Part shown: positions 1 to 6,813 of the stretch, piece by piece
Position numbering within the stretch: the first letter of the stretch is position 1
Layout of the letters: each line of letters starts with the position of its first letter
DNA from: RGIG3077 sp045541475
Lineage (GTDB): Bacteria; Bacillota; Clostridia; Oscillospirales; Ruminococcaceae
Length of the DNA: 41,054 bases
Reading direction: 5' to 3'
Assembly (NCBI GenBank): GCA_045541475.1
Contig: JAZQJI010000048.1
Coordinates: 1-41,054 of the forward strand
Made by a program: the position numbers and the translations under genes
The notes under the pieces: generated by a model
Databases searched by the model: none
What the model saw: only the letters and a program-made list of their open reading frames with translations
Told to the model about the DNA's origin: nothing

Positions 1-370
1 AACTGCTCTTTACAACGATATTCTCGCAACAATTGATTTCTGCGAAGCTAAGGATATCACTTCCATCGCTACACTCGTTGTAAACGGTACAGAAGTTGAC
101 GCTCTCGACCTTACAAAGCTTCCCATGGAAGATAAGGAAGAGCTCCTTTCTCTTGCTAACACAATGTGCGAAGATATCGGTCTTACATTCTCCTACTACC
201 CTGTTTCCAAGAAGGCTGTAGTTACCGGCGAATCCGGTACTATCGTTGAAATCACACACGCTGTTAAGCAGACAGGTTCCGCTGCCGGCGTTGTTGCTGT
301 TTCCGCTGCTCTTGTTGCTGCTATGGGCGCTTGCGCAGTTGTTGCAAAGAAAAAGGATCTTGTTAAGTAA
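1..370 (+). CDS. C-terminal part of a surface protein with a sorting-like tail (partial)
   Basis: The reading frame is open from base 2, so the gene begins upstream of the window; 122 residues are visible. I do not recognise a domain in the visible part. The C-terminus has the layout of a wall-sorting signal: a VKQTGS segment, a hydrophobic stretch of about 22 small residues (GVVAVSAALVAAMGACAVVA), then KKK and a short end. That layout is known from sortase substrates, but no canonical LPxTG is present, so it may simply be a C-terminal membrane anchor. Codon use (ctc, ttc, aag, atc) is strongly biased and less AT-rich than that of its neighbours, which suggests high expression. A terminator follows at 390-427. 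Confidence 0.6.
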   Translation, partial: TALYNDILATIDFCEAKDITSIATLVVNGTEVDALDLTKLPMEDKEELLSLANTMCEDIGLTFSYYPVSKKAVVTGESGTIVEITHAVKQTGSAAGVVAVSAALVAAMGACAVVAKKKDLVK

Positions 371-389
371 GATTTTATAATGGTTTAGT

Positions 390-427
390 AAAGCTGCTTT
401 TGATAATTCAAAGGTAGCTTTATTTTT
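390..427 (+). terminator. Rho-independent terminator after the first gene
   Basis: AAAGCTGCTTT (390-400) pairs with AAAGGTAGCTTT (410-421), with a 9-nt loop, followed by a T-rich run. It lies directly after the stop codon of the partial surface protein gene. Confidence 0.8.
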
Positions 428-450
428 TATATATTATCAAAGGTGATTTT

Positions 451-927
451 GTGTTTAGAGAATTACTCAGAAAAAACAAGAAAATATCGTATGAAGAATG
501 TATCGAATTATTATCAAATGAAAAGAGGGGCGTATTGTCGGTTTGTGGTGATAATGATTATCCTTATGGAATGCCGATGAATCATTTTTATAATCATGAA
601 GATGGCAACATATATTTTCATTGCGGAAAGATTGGTCATCGTCTTGATTCGTTAAAAAAACAAAATAAAGTCTCGTTTTGTGTGTATGATCAAGGTGTGC
701 GTGAAAGCGGTGAATGGGCTTTAAACATAAAAAGTGTTATTGTTTTTGGCACGATTGATATAATTGATGATAAACAAAAGATTACTGATATTACCAAGAA
801 GTTAAGTTACAAATTTACCAATGATGAAGAGTATATAAATAAAGAGATTAAATTGTATGTTAACCAAGCGCTTTTGCTGTGTTTAAAACCACAACATATC
901 TGCGGAAAAATGGTTAATGAATCATAA
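451..927 (+). CDS. Pyridoxamine 5'-phosphate oxidase family (NimA-like) flavoprotein
   Basis: A 158-residue protein of the small split-barrel FMN-binding family (Pyridox_ox_2/NimA-like). Typical family features are the N-terminal segment ending in RGVLSVCGDNDYPYG, the GMPMNHFY strand, the IYFHCGKIGHRLDSL helix region and the KVSFCVYD strand. NimA-like members bind FMN or heme and are usually assigned only a general redox role, so the substrate is unknown. No membrane segment is present. The start is GTG at 451, preceded by an AAAGGTGA Shine-Dalgarno at about 439-446. It is a single gene between two terminators (390-427 and 949-977), so probably monocistronic; I saw no clear promoter. Confidence 0.85.
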   Translation: MFRELLRKNKKISYEECIELLSNEKRGVLSVCGDNDYPYGMPMNHFYNHEDGNIYFHCGKIGHRLDSLKKQNKVSFCVYDQGVRESGEWALNIKSVIVFGTIDIIDDKQKITDITKKLSYKFTNDEEYINKEIKLYVNQALLLCLKPQHICGKMVNES

Positions 928-948
928 TAGTAAAATTATATATTTAAT

Positions 949-977
949 GGCTGTCGTTTAATCGGCAGCCTTTTTTT
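949..977 (+). terminator. Rho-independent terminator
   Basis: GGCTGTCG (949-956) and CGGCAGCC (963-970) form a stem around a short loop, followed by seven T. It separates the NimA-like gene from the spoIIIA operon. Confidence 0.85.
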
Positions 978-1002
978 ATTTTCAAAAGAATATAAGGCTT
1001 GT

Positions 1003-1030
1003 TCTAATTTGTTTTAAAGCATCATAATCT
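1003..1030 (+). promoter_or_regulatory. Candidate sigma-E-type promoter of the spoIIIA operon
   Basis: TCTAATT (1003-1009), a 13-nt spacer and CATAATCT (1023-1030) partly match the sigma-E consensus (KMATATT / CATACAMT) at about 5/7 and 6/8. Transcription of spoIIIA by sigma-E in the mother cell is established in Bacillus subtilis. The match alone is weak; position and operon content support it. Confidence 0.35.
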
Positions 1031-1062
1031 TTAATATAATAGTTTTTGAAAGGAAGTAAAAG

Positions 1063-2055
1063 ATGAAAAATAATGTAACCAAACATTTTTCTCAAAGAAT
1101 CAGACAAGCTTTGGAAGCTGTAGGAAGAATTGATTTTCAAGATATTCAAGAAATACGGCTTAGAAACCAAAGACCTGTAAGCATAACAAAATTGTGTAAA
1201 AATGTTTTGCTTACCGAAAATGGCGGGTTTACAAATAATCAAAGCTGTGCATTGTTTTGTACGCAGGATGATATCGAATTTACATTAAAGTCGGTTTGTG
1301 ATCATTCTGTATACAGTTATCAGCGCGAATTATCACAATGTTTTGTAACCGTTTGTGGTGGTCATCGTGTTGGTATAAGCGGCACAGCGGTCTATGACAA
1401 AAGTAAAACTAATAATATTCCAAAGGATATATCTTCATTGAATTTTAGAATAGCAACGCAAAAAATAGGTTGTGGTGATGAAATTTTTAAAACAGTGATG
1501 AATAAGCAGATAAAAAGTATTCTTATTGTAGGTAAACCTATGTCTGCAAAAACTACTATTCTGCGTGATTTAGCAAGATTATACGGAAACTTTTGCAAAG
1601 TATCACTTATTGATGAACGCAGTGAAATAGCCGGTAGCTTTAACGGTGTGCCCGGTTGTGATATAGGTTTGAATACTGATGTGTTTGACAGATTTGCCAA
1701 ACCTGATGGAATAATATATGCCCAACGCGCCATGTCGCCTCAAGTGATTATTTGCGATGAAATTGGTAGTGTTGATGATGCTTTGGCTTTGCTTGATGCA
1801 CATAAAAGTGGAATTAATGTTATAGCAACAGCTCACGCAGGCACGATTAGACAAGCTCTTTTAAGGAAAAGTATAAAAATGCTGTTTGAAAATTCTGTTT
1901 TTGATTATGTTGTATTGCTTGGTAATGATGACAATATCGGCAAGGTTATAGATGTTCTTAAATGTGGTGATGTGAATGATGAAATTGGTTGGAATTGTTA
2001 TGGTAATGATGTCGAGCGTAATGTGCGGTGTAATGGCGGCAAAGCATATTTCTGA
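1063..2055 (+). CDS. spoIIIAA: Stage III sporulation protein AA (AAA+/secretion-type ATPase)
   Basis: SpoIIIAA is the mother-cell ATPase of the SpoIIIA-SpoIIQ channel and resembles type II/IV secretion ATPases. The 330 residues show a Walker A region at 157-165 and a Walker B at VIICDEIG, followed by the conserved HKSGINVIATAHAG segment. The Walker A reads GKPMSAKTT: the family's last P-loop glycine (GKT) is Ala162 (codon GCA, 1546-1548), while the Lys and both Thr are kept. The start is ATG at 1063, after GAAAGGAAG. It is the first gene of the operon, and its 3' end overlaps spoIIIAB by 80 nt. Confidence 0.95.
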   Translation: MKNNVTKHFSQRIRQALEAVGRIDFQDIQEIRLRNQRPVSITKLCKNVLLTENGGFTNNQSCALFCTQDDIEFTLKSVCDHSVYSYQRELSQCFVTVCGGHRVGISGTAVYDKSKTNNIPKDISSLNFRIATQKIGCGDEIFKTVMNKQIKSILIVGKPMSAKTTILRDLARLYGNFCKVSLIDERSEIAGSFNGVPGCDIGLNTDVFDRFAKPDGIIYAQRAMSPQVIICDEIGSVDDALALLDAHKSGINVIATAHAGTIRQALLRKSIKMLFENSVFDYVVLLGNDDNIGKVIDVLKCGDVNDEIGWNCYGNDVERNVRCNGGKAYF

Positions 2056-2470
2056 CAAGACCTCGCGTTTGCATTCTATAGAGTTGCTATTGTGCGAAAT
2101 AGAAACACAAATAAAGTTTTGCGCAAAAAGTTTACCTCAAATATTCGATATGCTTCAAAAACAAAAAAGGTTTGATAATCTTATGTTTTTGAGATTACTT
2201 GATTTAAATGGCGACAGTTTTTCAGATAGTTTAAAACTTTCGATTTCTAATGATTATTATTTGACTGATAACGAAAGAAAAACTATTCTAACTCTTGCGG
2301 ATTCACTTGGATCTACTGATATTCAAGGACAAGCGGCAGCAATTGATATGGCAATACATAGTATTTCTTCACAATATATTTTTGAAAAAGAACAAAGTTT
2401 TCAAAAAAAGCGATTGTATTTAAGTATGGGCGTACTTATTGGTGCGGCATTGGCTGTTTTGATGATTTGA
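1976..2470 (+). CDS. spoIIIAB: Stage III sporulation protein AB
   Basis: A 164-residue protein with an N-terminal membrane anchor (LVGIVMVMMSSVMCGVMAA), a helical middle and a C-terminal hydrophobic helix ending ALAVLMI, which is the SpoIIIAB plan; family members are about 170 residues. SpoIIIAB resembles GspF-type platform proteins and sits in the outer forespore membrane. The start (ATG at 1976 or 1979) lies inside spoIIIAA, an unusually long overlap of 80 nt, but the N-terminal anchor begins exactly there, so a later start would remove it. The next gene follows within about 20 nt. Confidence 0.9.
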   Translation: MMKLVGIVMVMMSSVMCGVMAAKHISDKTSRLHSIELLLCEIETQIKFCAKSLPQIFDMLQKQKRFDNLMFLRLLDLNGDSFSDSLKLSISNDYYLTDNERKTILTLADSLGSTDIQGQAAAIDMAIHSISSQYIFEKEQSFQKKRLYLSMGVLIGAALAVLMI

Positions 2471-2491
2471 TTGAGGGGTTGGTGCAAAAAT

Positions 2492-2686
2492 ATGGAAGTT
2501 GATTTGATATTTCGTGTGGCAGGAATAGGTATAATCGTTGCTGTATTAAATCTTGTATTAAAACGCGCCGAGCGAGAAGAACAAGCGATGATGACGACAC
2601 TTGCCGGGCTTATTGTTGTTCTTATGATAATTGTTACAGAAATTAGCACGCTTTTTGAAACTGTAAAAACGGTGTTTGGATTATGA
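2492..2686 (+). CDS. spoIIIAC: Stage III sporulation protein AC
   Basis: A 64-residue protein with two membrane helices, matching the usual 65-68 residues of SpoIIIAC (MEVDLIFRVAGIGIIVAVLN at the N-terminus, a second helix at LAGLIVVLMIIVTEI). It is an integral membrane part of the SpoIIIA channel. A TTG at 2471 in the same frame would add seven residues, but ATG 2492 fits the family N-terminus and has AGGGG at 2474-2478 upstream. The stop overlaps the start of spoIIIAD (ATGA). Confidence 0.92.
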   Translation: MEVDLIFRVAGIGIIVAVLNLVLKRAEREEQAMMTTLAGLIVVLMIIVTEISTLFETVKTVFGL

Positions 2687-3072
2687 ACGAAACCGCAATG
2701 ATCGCTTCGCTATGCATTGTATGTGCAATACTTTGCAAGTTTTTTGAAAATACTCTACGTGAGTTTAAACCGCTTGTATCAATATGTGCCTGCTCTTTTG
2801 GTTTTATAGCAATATCACATCTAATTTCGCCGATATGTGCTTTTATTACTGAGATGATGGAAAATACAGGTGCAAATTATGAGTATACTTCAATACTTTT
2901 TAAAGCAGCAGCAATATCAATTATTGCTCAGCTGGGTTCTGATGTTTGTAGAGATACGCATGAAATGGCATTAGCAACAATCGTTGAAACCGCCGGCAGA
3001 TTATCTTTGGCGGGTATTTCGGTAACATTGCTGGCAGATGTTGCGCAAATTGTGTTAGGGCTTATGGTATGA
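2683..3072 (+). CDS. spoIIIAD: Stage III sporulation protein AD
   Basis: A 129-residue membrane protein with about four hydrophobic helices, the usual SpoIIIAD size. It is a polytopic component of the SpoIIIA complex encoded between AC and AE. The start overlaps the spoIIIAC stop by 4 nt and the stop overlaps the spoIIIAE start by 4 nt, so translation is probably coupled. The C-terminal SLAGISVTLLADVAQIVL segment is typical of the family. Confidence 0.92.
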   Translation: MNETAMIASLCIVCAILCKFFENTLREFKPLVSICACSFGFIAISHLISPICAFITEMMENTGANYEYTSILFKAAAISIIAQLGSDVCRDTHEMALATIVETAGRLSLAGISVTLLADVAQIVLGLMV

Positions 3073-4202
3073 AGAAGATTTATAAACTGATTTCAGTAAT
3101 TATTGTTTTTTTAATATTACCATGTATGTTTGAAAAAACGAAGGTTTTGGCTGTTGATAATGAGGAATTTTATAATCAGATGCTTTATGTAGCAGATGCT
3201 GATGATATAGATACATATTCGGCGTCAGAATATCTTGATGAATATGATATCGATATCAATAACACGGATTTTTTGAAAAATATAAGCATAGGTACAGTGT
3301 TTTCTGCGATAAAAAACATTTTTGTGCAGCAAATATCAATGCCGATAAGGCTGTTTTCATCAACTGTTGGTGTAGTTTTGTTCATGACTGCCGTGCAGTC
3401 TTTAATGCAATCAAATGGTATGTGCACGCTTGAATGTAAAAGCGTTGGAACGTTAGTGTGTGTGATGATATTGTCTGTGCCGATATGCGAGTGCATTGAA
3501 GGCGTGTGCAATACTGTTGGAGAAGGTGCGGATTTTTTAAGTGGTCTTGTACCGGTGTTTTCATCGCTTTCTTTGTTTGCAGGCGCAACAACAGCATCGT
3601 GCGTTTACAGTTCTTCGATGCTTAGCTTTTGCGGATTTGCAGCTAATCTGAGCAGTATGGTTTTGTTGCCGATGCTTTCGTGTGTGTTAGCACTTTCGGT
3701 TGTTGATAGTATTTCTCCGATGATGAAACTAGGTTGCATAACAAATGGTATAAAGAAAGCAACAATAACCATTCTTTGCTTTTTAATGGTTATTTTTACC
3801 GGTGTTTTGTCTTTGCAAACAAATGTTGCGGCATCCGGTGACAATGTTGCAATTAAAGCAGGCAGATATATAATTTCTTCAACAATACCAATTGTTGGGG
3901 GCGCTGTTAGTGAGGCGTTTAATAATATAAATGCAGGCATTGTTGTTATGCGTAATACAGTTGGTGCATTTGGAGTAATTGCTTTAGCTTTTATTGTAAT
4001 ACCTATGGTAGCAAAGCTGTTGTTGTGCAGTGCAGCGTTAAAAGTAACAGAGCTTGTGGCAGATGTTTTCGGGGTTGATGTGATTGTGCGCCTTATTAAT
4101 GCGTTTTACAATGTGCTTACAACAGCACTTGCAGTTTTGGTTAGCTTTTTTGTCATGTCTGTTATATCAAGCACGATTTTTATGACTGTGTTAGGAGGTT
4201 GA
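3069..4202 (+). CDS. spoIIIAE: Stage III sporulation protein AE
   Basis: A 377-residue polytopic membrane protein, the largest membrane subunit of the SpoIIIA complex. It starts with a cleavable-looking signal sequence (LISVIIVFLILPCMF), followed by an acidic extracytoplasmic segment rich in Asp and Tyr, then a series of hydrophobic helices to the C-terminus. Size and order match B. subtilis SpoIIIAE (about 400 residues). The ATG at 3069 overlaps the spoIIIAD stop. spoIIIAF starts one nucleotide after the stop. Confidence 0.93.
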   Translation: MKKIYKLISVIIVFLILPCMFEKTKVLAVDNEEFYNQMLYVADADDIDTYSASEYLDEYDIDINNTDFLKNISIGTVFSAIKNIFVQQISMPIRLFSSTVGVVLFMTAVQSLMQSNGMCTLECKSVGTLVCVMILSVPICECIEGVCNTVGEGADFLSGLVPVFSSLSLFAGATTASCVYSSSMLSFCGFAANLSSMVLLPMLSCVLALSVVDSISPMMKLGCITNGIKKATITILCFLMVIFTGVLSLQTNVAASGDNVAIKAGRYIISSTIPIVGGAVSEAFNNINAGIVVMRNTVGAFGVIALAFIVIPMVAKLLLCSAALKVTELVADVFGVDVIVRLINAFYNVLTTALAVLVSFFVMSVISSTIFMTVLGG

Positions 4203-4203
4203 A

Positions 4204-4671
4204 ATGGAACTTTTTAAATCTTTAACGCTTTGTATATGTTTTATGTCGATAGCATTTAGCCTGTTTTCAAAGGTTATACAATTTGAGAAGTATTCAAAAA
4301 TTATTAAAGTGATTTTTGCAAGTGTAATGATACTTACATTACACAGTCATATAAATTCTGCAGATGTTAATTCCTTGTCGATGTTTAATGCAGGTGAAGA
4401 ATACATATATGATGATTATGAAGCAAATATGCTTATTGATGAGGCAGTAAAACTTCAAACTAAGCAAAGTTTAATCGACAGCGCATCGCAGCTTTTGACA
4501 GAATATGAAATTAATTTTTCCGAAATCTCTCTTGATGTTAATATTGACGAAAATAACTGCATAACAATTAGTAACATCAGTTTAAAATCAGATTCTCCGT
4601 TAACTGCACAGTACGCTCTGAAAAAACTTTTTGGTGATAATGCAGAAATCGAGGTGCTTGATTATGAATGA
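4204..4671 (+). CDS. spoIIIAF: Stage III sporulation protein AF
   Basis: A 155-residue protein with two N-terminal membrane helices (CICFMSIAFSLFSKV and IIKVIFASVMILTL) and a soluble C-terminal domain with a ring-building-motif-like pattern of alternating helices and strands, as in known SpoIIIAF. It is preceded by AGGAGG at about 4193-4198, a strong ribosome site. The 3' end overlaps spoIIIAG by 8 nt. Confidence 0.9.
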   Translation: MELFKSLTLCICFMSIAFSLFSKVIQFEKYSKIIKVIFASVMILTLHSHINSADVNSLSMFNAGEEYIYDDYEANMLIDEAVKLQTKQSLIDSASQLLTEYEINFSEISLDVNIDENNCITISNISLKSDSPLTAQYALKKLFGDNAEIEVLDYE

Positions 4672-5212
4672 TGTTATTAAATCTGTGATAGAAAAATTTA
4701 AAAGAGATAAATCTACAAATATAGCTCTTCTTGTCGGATTAGCCGGCATAATAATTATCGGTTTGTCTGGCTTTGCAGATGACAAAAAGAATAATATCAG
4801 TAATAAAGATGTGCAGCCAAACGTAATCAGTACAAATGTGGCTGATGAATACTGTAAAACAAAATCTGCCGAACTTGAAGCAATGCTTGAATCGATTGAT
4901 GGCGTAAGCGAGGCTAAGGTTATGTTGAATGTAACATGCAGTGAAGAATATGTTTATGCAAGAACGGAACATAATTCCTCGTCAAATGACGAAAGTGGAT
5001 TTGTAAATGAAGAATCGTATGATTATTATTCAAGCGAAGTAGACGGTGATAGCTCACCTGTCTTGATTAAAGTATTAAATCCGCGGATAAGCTCGTGTGC
5101 GGCTAGTTGCAAGGGAGCTGAAAATGCTGAAGTGCGAGAGAATATATACCTTGCCATATCTGCGGCATTAGGACTTGATATAAACAAAATTTATGTTGCA
5201 CCTCTTGGGTGA
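4664..5212 (+). CDS. spoIIIAG: Stage III sporulation protein AG
   Basis: A 182-residue protein with one membrane helix near residue 20-35 (IALLVGLAGIIIIGLSGF) and an extracytoplasmic domain. The SpoIIIAG family forms a large ring in the intermembrane space and resembles the FliF/YscJ secretion-ring fold; the segment AELEAMLESIDGVSEAKVML is the ring-building motif. An in-frame ATG at 4631 would add 11 residues, but ATG 4664 has GAGGTG at 4651-4656 and gives the normal short cytoplasmic N-terminus. A 75-nt gap with a hairpin precedes spoIIIAH. Confidence 0.92.
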   Translation: MNDVIKSVIEKFKRDKSTNIALLVGLAGIIIIGLSGFADDKKNNISNKDVQPNVISTNVADEYCKTKSAELEAMLESIDGVSEAKVMLNVTCSEEYVYARTEHNSSSNDESGFVNEESYDYYSSEVDGDSSPVLIKVLNPRISSCAASCKGAENAEVRENIYLAISAALGLDINKIYVAPLG

Positions 5213-5221
5213 GTTGTGTAT

Positions 5222-5245
5222 TTAAATTGCATTAAAGCAATTTAA
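5222..5245. repeat. Inverted repeat between spoIIIAG and spoIIIAH
   Basis: TTAAATTGC (5222-5230) and GCAATTTAA (5237-5245) are perfect 9-nt arms around a 6-nt loop. No T-run follows, so this is not a standard terminator. A TATAAT sits right after it at 5246-5251. Possible roles are an operator or an mRNA processing or stability element. Confidence 0.5.
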
Positions 5246-5287
5246 TATAATTAAAGGTTTAATTTAAAGAGAGGAAAGGTGAATTTT

Positions 5288-5878
5288 ATGAAATTCAAAA
5301 AACCATCGTTAATTATTGGAAAAAAACAAGTGATTTTTGCTTGTTTAACATTGATGCTCGGAGCGGCTGTTTATGTTAATTACAGTATTACGAAGAGTTC
5401 ACAATTAACAGAAAATGGTAATGATGAGACAAATTACGGTGAGGCTGAATTTGTTGTATCTCAGAATGATACGCTTATTGATGATGCGGATTCTGTAATG
5501 GCCGGCGTTGAATCAACAGACGATGCAGACGGTTATTTTGCACAGGCAAGAATTGAAAAAATGAATTCTCGCGATGAAGCAGTTGAAACATTGCAGACTA
5601 TTCTTGGCGGCGGGGATTTAACTGAAGACGAAATGGTGACTCAAGCACTTGAAGCAGTGAATATGTCGCAGCTTATTGAAAGCGAAACTACCATTGAAAC
5701 ATTGATAATGGCACAGGGTTTTGAAAACTGTATTGTTTATCTTGATGGCTCAACGGCAAAAGTTGTTGTTAAAACTCCTGGCCTTGATGCTGCAGGAGCT
5801 GCCGCAATTAAGGATATTATTTTAAGCGAAATTGAAATTGATGCAGAAAATATAAGAATTTTTGAAATTAATAGTTGA
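5288..5878 (+). CDS. spoIIIAH: Stage III sporulation protein AH
   Basis: A 196-residue bitopic membrane protein. After a short basic N-terminus there is one membrane helix (VIFACLTLMLGAAVYV), then an acidic linker and the C-terminal YscJ/FliF-like ring-building domain (from about residue 95, with TLQTILGGGDLTEDE and the IKDIILSEIEIDAENIRI end). SpoIIIAH binds SpoIIQ of the forespore across the intermembrane space. A GTG at 5279 is in frame, but ATG 5288 is preferred because GAGGAAAGG (5271-5279) lies 8 nt before it. It is the last gene of the operon; the promoter of the next operon overlaps its stop. Confidence 0.92.
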   Translation: MKFKKPSLIIGKKQVIFACLTLMLGAAVYVNYSITKSSQLTENGNDETNYGEAEFVVSQNDTLIDDADSVMAGVESTDDADGYFAQARIEKMNSRDEAVETLQTILGGGDLTEDEMVTQALEAVNMSQLIESETTIETLIMAQGFENCIVYLDGSTAKVVVKTPGLDAAGAAAIKDIILSEIEIDAENIRIFEINS

Positions 5879-5902
5879 GCTTTTCAAAATTTGTGGTATA
5901 AT
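5875..5902 (+). promoter_or_regulatory. Sigma-A promoter of the Asp23-nusB...recN operon
   Basis: TTGAGC (5875-5880), a 16-nt spacer and TATAAT (5897-5902). The -35 overlaps the stop codon of spoIIIAH, so the vegetative operon starts directly behind the sporulation operon. Confidence 0.75.
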
Positions 5903-5909
5903 ATATATA

Positions 5910-5961
5910 AAGCTTGTTGCGCAGATGTTGCCTTTTGAATATTCATCTGCGCCGTAAGCTT
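5910..5961 (+). other. Long hairpin in the 5' leader of the Asp23-like gene
   Basis: AAGCTT (5910-5915) and GCGCAGATG (5919-5927) pair with CATCTGCGC (5944-5952) and AAGCTT (5956-5961), with a 16-nt loop. The transcript from the promoter at 5875-5902 would begin almost exactly at the base of this stem. No T-run follows, so it looks like a leader structure rather than a terminator. Confidence 0.65.
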
Positions 5962-5996
5962 CACTTAACCATATTTATGAGAGGACGGAATTTACC

Positions 5997-6344
5997 ATGG
6001 ATAAACAGAAAACCGGCAAGAAAGGTTCGCTTAAAATTTCTGAAGAGGTAATTGCAACCATTGCAAATTCTGCAGTAATGGAAATTGAAGGCGTCGAAGA
6101 GCTTGCTCCTGCAAAATCTTCGTTAAAAAATGTCTTTATAAAATCAAAACAGGGGCATATAGTTGTTCAACCTATGGGTGATGTTGTAGAAATTACTGTC
6201 GGCATCATCATTAAAAACGGATATAAGGTTTCTCAGGTTAGCGAAGCTGTTCAGCAAACAGTAAAAGAGAGTGTGCAGAGCATGACGGGGATTACCGTTT
6301 CCAGAGTAAACGTTTATGTAGCATCCGTTGCGTTTGAGGACTAA
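5997..6344 (+). CDS. Asp23/Gls24 family protein (YqhY-like)
   Basis: A 115-residue protein of the Asp23/Gls24 family (DUF322), with the characteristic KISEEVIATIANSAVMEIEGV start, VEITVGIIIKNGYKV middle and VSRVNVYVASVAF end. No signal or membrane segment is present, so it is cytoplasmic. In B. subtilis the homologue yqhY is beside nusB and the accBC genes and has been linked to fatty-acid synthesis control; accBC are absent here. The start is ATG 5997 with GAGAGGACGG upstream. It is the first gene of a long operon behind a structured leader. Confidence 0.92.
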   Translation: MDKQKTGKKGSLKISEEVIATIANSAVMEIEGVEELAPAKSSLKNVFIKSKQGHIVVQPMGDVVEITVGIIIKNGYKVSQVSEAVQQTVKESVQSMTGITVSRVNVYVASVAFED

Positions 6345-6399
6345 TAAAATATAATTGATTTCGGTTAAACTATGTAAAGCCGAATATATGGTGATTTTT

Positions 6400-6813
6400 A
6401 TGACAAGACGTGAAATAAGAGATAGTGCATTTAAGCTTGTGTTTGAAAAGCTTTTGCGCGACGATTCGTTTGAAGAACTTTATTCTATTTGTGAAGATAT
6501 TGAAGAAATAACCGTAAACGATGCTGTTAAAGAACTTGCCGAGGGTGCGATTAACTGTGGCGAGGAAATTGATGCATATATTTCCAAGTATTCTACAAAA
6601 AGAGTTATTGAACGTATTCCTAAGCTTTCTCTTGCTGTTTTAAGGATTGCGTTTTACGAGATTCTTCATGATGATAAAACTCCGCTTAATGCTGCTATCA
6701 GTGAAGCTGTGTTGCTTGCACAGACATATACATATCAAAATGATGTGAATTTTATCAACGGTGTGCTTGGCGCTTATGCTAAAGAATATGAAGGTGTAGA
6801 TAATAATGCCTGA
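6400..6813 (+). CDS. nusB: Transcription antitermination factor NusB
   Basis: A 137-residue NusB. The family pattern is visible in TRREIRDSAFKLVFE at the N-terminus, VIERIPKLSLAVLRIAFYEI in the middle and PLNAAISEAVLLAQTY near the end, followed by FINGVLGA. NusB works with NusE (S10) in the rRNA antitermination complex. An upstream TTG at 6355 in frame would add 15 unrelated residues; ATG 6400 with GGTGA upstream matches the family N-terminus. The stop overlaps the start of the next gene by 8 nt. Confidence 0.95.
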   Translation: MTRREIRDSAFKLVFEKLLRDDSFEELYSICEDIEEITVNDAVKELAEGAINCGEEIDAYISKYSTKRVIERIPKLSLAVLRIAFYEILHDDKTPLNAAISEAVLLAQTYTYQNDVNFINGVLGAYAKEYEGVDNNA

